A stretch of DNA of 44,561 nucleotides from CAZYCC01 sp964645985 (lineage in GTDB: Bacteria; Bacillota; Clostridia; Oscillospirales; CAG-272). The stretch lies in assembly GCA_964645985.1 (NCBI GenBank), contig CAZYCC010000005.1, positions 1 through 44,561 on the forward strand. The letters run 5' to 3'. A model generated the notes under the pieces. That model saw only the letters and a program-made list of their open reading frames with translations. It ran no database searches and was not told the DNA's origin. The first letter of the stretch is position 1; each line of letters starts with the position of its first letter. A program made the position numbers and the translations under genes. This document shows, piece by piece, positions 41,159-44,561 of the stretch.

Positions 41159-42832
41159 CTACTGCTCCGCGCGGGAGTTGTTGTAGGCGCTGAGGAGGGC
41201 GTTCGCGCCGGCGCGCAGGATGTCTGTGTGGCTGCCCGCGCCGAAGAACATCCGCCCGTCCGGCAGCTCAATGCCGATGTAGGAAACCGCGCTGCTCTTC
41301 GAGCTCTCGCTCTCCATACTGTGCTCGGTGTAGATGCGCAGAGTGAAGCTCGCGCCGGTGAACGCCTTCAGCGCGCCCGTCACCGCGTCAATCGAGCCGT
41401 TGCCGACCGTGTGCAGGGTCTGCACGCGATCGCCCTCGCGGTAGGTGACCTCCGCCTCGACCTCCTTGCCGTGCTGGAGGAAGCGGATGTGCTCCATTTG
41501 AACGGGCGAGGAGACGTTCATATAATGCGAGAGGAAGATGTCGCGCACCTGCTCGGCTTTGAGCTCCTTGTGCTCCCTATCCGAGATGTGCTTGCAGAGA
41601 TAGCTGAACTGCTCGCGCATTTTGGGCGGCAGGTCATAGCCGTAGGTCTGCTCGAGCAGGTAGCCTATCCCGCCCTTGCCCGACTGAGAGTTGACGCGGA
41701 TAACATCGGCGTCGTAGGTGCGGGAAATATCTCTCGGGTCGATGGGAATGTAGGGCACCGTCCAGCGGTGCAGGTGCTTTTCCTCGCGCCAACGCATTCC
41801 CTTGGCAATGGCGTCTTGATGGCTGCCCGAGAACGCCGCGAAAACGAGCGCCCCCGCGTAGGGCGTGCGATCATACACGCGCATGCGCGTGCACTTCTCG
41901 TAGGTGGCGACAATCGAGGGCATATCCGAAAAATCAAGGCCGGGGTCGACCCCGTGCGAGTAGAGGTTGAGCGCGAGCGTGACGACATCGACGTTGCCGG
42001 TGCGCTCGCCGTTTCCGAAGAGCGTCCCCTCCACGCGGTCCGCCCCGGCAAGGAGCGCGAGCTCCGTATCGGCAACGCCGGTGCCGCGATCGTTGTGCGG
42101 GTGCACGCTGAGCGTGACGAACTGCCGGTATTTGAGGTTGCGGCTCATGTACTCGATCTGCGAGGCGTAGATGTGCGGCAGGCTCATCTCGACCGTCACC
42201 GGGAGGTTGATGATCACATTGTTGTCCGGCCCGGGCTCAAGGACATCGAGCACCGCGTTGCAGACCTCCAGCGCGTACTCCGGCTCGGCGCCGGTGAAGC
42301 TCTCGGGGGAATACTCAAAGCGAAAGTTGCCCTCGTACTCGGCGGCGAGCTTTTTAACGAGCCTCGCCCCATCGACAGCGATCTGCTTAATCTCCTCTTT
42401 TGACTTGCGGAAGACCTGCTCGCGCTGCGCGACGCTGACAGAGTTATAAAAGTGAACGATCGCCTGCGGCGCGCCGCGCACCGCCTCGAAGGTTTTGCGG
42501 ATGATGTGCTCGCGGCACTGCGTTAACACCTGCACGCTGACATCGCCGGGGATGAGATTTCGCTCGATGAGCGCGCGCAAAAAGTCGTATTCGGTCTCGG
42601 ACGCGGCGGGGAAGCCGACCTCGATTTCCTTAAAGCCGATGCGCAGGAGAAGCTCGTAAAACTCGAGCTTTTCCTCGAAGGACATCGGGATAACGAGGCT
42701 TTGGTTGCCATCGCGCAGATCGACGCTGCACCAGAGCGGCGCGCGCTCGATGTGATCTTTTCTTGCCCAATCGAGGTTGACCCCCGGCGCGGGATAGTAC
42801 CCGACGGCATATTTGGTTGCGTCCATTGACAT
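41159..42832 (-). CDS. leuA: 2-isopropylmalate synthase (long, LeuA type 2)
   Basis: A 557-residue enzyme condensing 2-ketoisovalerate with acetyl-CoA, the committed step of leucine synthesis. Start region: APLWCSVDLRDGNQSL with the metal-binding DLRDGNQ. Catalytic and metal residues lie in IEVGFPAASETEYDF, VHPHNDRGTGVADTELALLAGADRVEGTLFGNGERTGN (in pieces), and the His-x-His pair. The C-terminal LeuA dimer/allosteric domain (about 430-545) binds leucine for feedback inhibition. The N-terminal DHIERAPLW and overall length place it with type 2 LeuA. GAGGG precedes the ATG at 42832 by 7 nt. It follows ilvA by 185 bp containing a hairpin-forming repeat cluster. Confidence 0.95.
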   Translation of the reverse strand: MSMDATKYAVGYYPAPGVNLDWARKDHIERAPLWCSVDLRDGNQSLVIPMSFEEKLEFYELLLRIGFKEIEVGFPAASETEYDFLRALIERNLIPGDVSVQVLTQCREHIIRKTFEAVRGAPQAIVHFYNSVSVAQREQVFRKSKEEIKQIAVDGARLVKKLAAEYEGNFRFEYSPESFTGAEPEYALEVCNAVLDVLEPGPDNNVIINLPVTVEMSLPHIYASQIEYMSRNLKYRQFVTLSVHPHNDRGTGVADTELALLAGADRVEGTLFGNGERTGNVDVVTLALNLYSHGVDPGLDFSDMPSIVATYEKCTRMRVYDRTPYAGALVFAAFSGSHQDAIAKGMRWREEKHLHRWTVPYIPIDPRDISRTYDADVIRVNSQSGKGGIGYLLEQTYGYDLPPKMREQFSYLCKHISDREHKELKAEQVRDIFLSHYMNVSSPVQMEHIRFLQHGKEVEAEVTYREGDRVQTLHTVGNGSIDAVTGALKAFTGASFTLRIYTEHSMESESSKSSAVSYIGIELPDGRMFFGAGSHTDILRAGANALLSAYNNSRAEQ

Positions 42833-42868
42833 AAGAAAACCCTCTCAAAGAAGAAACAAAGCCGCGGG

Positions 42869-42964
42869 CCCCTCACGGGGCGCTGCCCCTCGCGGGAACA
42901 TACCCCTCACGGGAACCCCTCACGGGGTGCCGTCCCTCACGGAGGGGGGTACCCCTTCCGGGGA
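42869..42964 (-). repeat. Cluster of CCCCTCACGGGG-type short palindromes
   Basis: Between ilvA and leuA, five or six copies of CCCCTCxCGGG(G) or close variants occur within 96 bp. Examples start at 42869, 42887, 42903, 42916 and 42933, and a CCCC-TTCC-GGGG form is at 42953. Each can fold into a short hairpin. There is no T tract, so a simple terminator is unlikely. Confidence 0.65.
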
Positions 42965-43017
42965 GGAAAACCGCGCGCGGCGGAGCGGCGGGAAAGTTCG
43001 GAAAAAGAGCGGCGCGG

Positions 43018-44232
43018 CTACGCAATGACCTTGAACCCGGCGGAGCGCAGGGCAGAGCGGATCTGCTCGATATGCTCGAAGCTGCGCGTCTCGACCGAAA
43101 TGCGCAGGTAACAGCCGATGACGTTCTCTATTTCGCTCGCGTGCTCATACTGCACAGAGGTAACGTTGCCGCCGCAGTCGGCGATAATGCCCGAGACCTC
43201 GCGCAGCTGCCCGGGCTTGTCGACCAGCTCAATGAGCAGGCCGGAGGAGCGCCCGGACTTTTGCAATCCCCGCTCGATAACGCGCGAGAGCGAGGTCACA
43301 TCGATGTTGCCGCCCGAAACGAGCGCGACGACGCGCTTGCCCTTCACCGGCAGCTTGCCGAACATCGCGGCGGCGACGGCGACCGCGCCCGCGCCCTCCG
43401 CCACCATCTTCTGTTTCTCGATGAGCGCGAGGATGGCGGCGCAAATTTCGTCCTCGGTGACGGTGACGAGGTCATCGACATAGCGCGAGGTCAGCGCGAA
43501 GGTGTGCTCGCCCGGCTGCTTGACCGCGATGCCGTCGGCGATAGTCGACACACTCTCAAGCGTTTCGATTTTGCCGTCTCGCACCGAATTGACCATACTC
43601 GCCGCGCCCGCCGCCTGCACCCCGTAGACCGCGATCGACGGCGCGAGCGCTTTTATCGCGTAGGCGACCCCAGAAATGAGGCCCCCTCCCCCGACCGGGA
43701 CGATGACCGCGTCAATATCGTCCAGCTCCTGCACGATTTCAAGACCGATGGTGCCCTGCCCCGCGATGACGTCCTCATCGTCGAAGGGGTGAACGAAGGT
43801 GTAGCCTAGCTCATCGCGCAGCTCGAGCGCGCGCGCGTAGGCGTCATCGTAGCAGCCCTTGACAAGGCAGATTTCGGCGCCGTAGCGGCGGGTCGCCTCG
43901 ATTTTGGAGAGCGGGGCGCTGTCCGGCAGGCAGATGAGAGACTTCGTGCCGACCTTCGCCGCGGCGAGCGCGACCCCCTGCGCGTGGTTGCCCGCCGAGC
44001 AGGCGATGACCCCCTTGCGCTTCTCCTCCTCCGGCAGCGTGGCGATTTTATACCCCGACCCGCGCAGCTTGAAGGATCCGGTGTTCTGCAGGTTCTCGGG
44101 TTTGAGATACAAATCGCAAAAGTCCGTAATCCCCTCGGTGTGCAAAATCGCCGTCGGCCGAATGATGCTCTTCAGCACCACCGACGCGTGGAAGATTTTG
44201 TCTAAGGTTAGACTGCCATTTTGTGGTTCCAT
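43018..44232 (-). CDS. ilvA: Threonine ammonia-lyase with C-terminal ACT domain
   Basis: A 404-residue PLP enzyme deaminating threonine to 2-ketobutyrate, the entry to isoleucine. The PLP lysine is in NTGSFKLRGS; CSAGNHAQGVALAA is the phosphate-contact loop; PVGGGGLISGVAYAI and LVSGGNIDV bind the PLP phosphate and pyridine. Residues about 328-404 form one ACT-like domain (LLIELVDKPGQLREVSGIIA), giving a short TdcB/YbgE-like length and possible effector control. The ATG at 44232 begins the conserved protein. The frame extends to 44325, but that part is repeat-derived DNA. It is the first gene of the branched-chain block. Confidence 0.93.
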   Translation of the reverse strand: MEPQNGSLTLDKIFHASVVLKSIIRPTAILHTEGITDFCDLYLKPENLQNTGSFKLRGSGYKIATLPEEEKRKGVIACSAGNHAQGVALAAAKVGTKSLICLPDSAPLSKIEATRRYGAEICLVKGCYDDAYARALELRDELGYTFVHPFDDEDVIAGQGTIGLEIVQELDDIDAVIVPVGGGGLISGVAYAIKALAPSIAVYGVQAAGAASMVNSVRDGKIETLESVSTIADGIAVKQPGEHTFALTSRYVDDLVTVTEDEICAAILALIEKQKMVAEGAGAVAVAAAMFGKLPVKGKRVVALVSGGNIDVTSLSRVIERGLQKSGRSSGLLIELVDKPGQLREVSGIIADCGGNVTSVQYEHASEIENVIGCYLRISVETRSFEHIEQIRSALRSAGFKVIA

Positions 44233-44237
44233 AATTC

Positions 44238-44252
44238 GGATAATCGTTATCC
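44238..44252. promoter_or_regulatory. Perfect GGATAA-n3-TTATCC palindrome upstream of ilvA
   Basis: A 6-3-6 inverted repeat lies 5 bp before the ilvA start codon, the only such dyad in the leader. It could be an operator or a small hairpin covering the ribosome binding site. No convincing -35/-10 pair or T-box specifier/antiterminator motif was found between it and the window end. Confidence 0.35.
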
Positions 44253-44342
44253 CATCGGTTTTGCGGAAATTTTCGCTGTTTCTTCGCGGAAAAAGGCGCG
44301 CCCTCTCGGGTTTAGTGACGGGCAATCAAAGCGATGTTCCTG

Positions 44343-44561
44343 CGAATTTGCACTGACACTTTTCGGGAGGGCGCGAGAAAACCCCACTTTGTCGAGATTT
44401 CGGCTGCTCCCTCTCAGATTTCGTTTTCGGGAAAGCTCCACTGCCGCGCGGTCATTTCCACTGCTCCGCGCCGCACCCACTGTTTTCGTGGCGGGAACCG
44501 CCACCTCGCGGTCCGGAGGAGTGCTCTTTCCCGAAAGAGCCCTCCCCCGGCTCTCTCGAGA
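44343..44561 (-). repeat. Dispersed structured repeat, copy C (runs off the window)
   Basis: Same orientation as copy B. 57-bp-type units (TGCAAATTCG near 44343; TCGAAATCTCGAC near 44390-44402) precede the CCGAAAAC, GTGGAAATGACCG, GTGGCGG-TTC-CCGCCAC, CTCCTCCGGA and CTCTTTC-GG-GAAAGAG hairpin block. The copy ends at the window edge within the TCTCGAGAGAGCC segment. It lies upstream of ilvA, and together with the leader fills the gene-free end 44233-44561. Confidence 0.82.

Noticed and set aside
44233..44561. T-box leader of ilvA
   Set aside because: No T-box consensus or terminator/antiterminator pair was found in the available upstream sequence, which is mostly repeat copy C. The full leader may extend beyond the window.

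Overview
The window reads as a chromosomal stretch from an uncultured, high-GC member of the Clostridia (Bacillota), probably a gut or rumen anaerobe. This placement is inference. It rests on a class B sortase, a dockerin-only exported protein, DUF4358- and DUF815-type proteins, a PqqD / HPr-kinase-like / S26-peptidase cluster, MetQNI, and the C-x7-C iron-sulfur spacing in MutY. Housekeeping promoters are easy to read: nine near-consensus -35/-10 pairs, all with exactly 17 bp spacers. Two N runs (100 N at 16364, 10 N at 21378) mark assembly joins.

Layout. 1-8.2 kb: dockerin-only protein; CDP-glycerol glycerophosphotransferase-like protein (-); mtnN; DUF4358-like lipoprotein; then VTC-type polyphosphate polymerase, DUF4956 membrane protein, class B sortase with a 200-residue cytosolic extension, and mutY. 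8.5-11.2 kb (-): sugar O-acetyltransferase, patatin-like lipase, a divergent tandem repeat, shikimate kinase. 11.4-14.6 kb (-): metI, metN and metQ. MetQ has its two halves in swapped order, a circular permutation. 15-16.3 kb: CNNM/CBS transporter-like protein.

16.6-22.3 kb is the accessory-looking part. An S26-like peptidase, a PqqD-like protein and an HPr-kinase/PEPCK-like kinase run leftward from a promoter that should give a leaderless mRNA. Facing them is a large secreted repeat protein (about 1,190 codons, AT-rich except for its host-GC signal peptide), followed 43 bp later by a 62-residue peptide gene that resembles a RiPP-type precursor. tRNA-Leu(CAA) and tRNA-Ala(GGC) follow.

22.6-30.5 kb: ResB-like/CcsA cytochrome c assembly pair; a coiled-coil Sel1 membrane protein; about 1 kb of non-coding DNA holding a compact multi-hairpin element and copy A of a dispersed structured repeat; mnmM; prmC; recG.

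30.7-44.2 kb (-): a complete branched-chain amino acid block in the order ilvA-leuA-leuC-leuD-(repeat copy B)-leuB-ilvB-ilvN-ilvC-ilvD-DUF815 ATPase. It takes threonine and pyruvate to the keto acids of isoleucine, valine and leucine, lacking only the final aminotransferase. Copy C of the repeat lies upstream of ilvA and runs off the window end.
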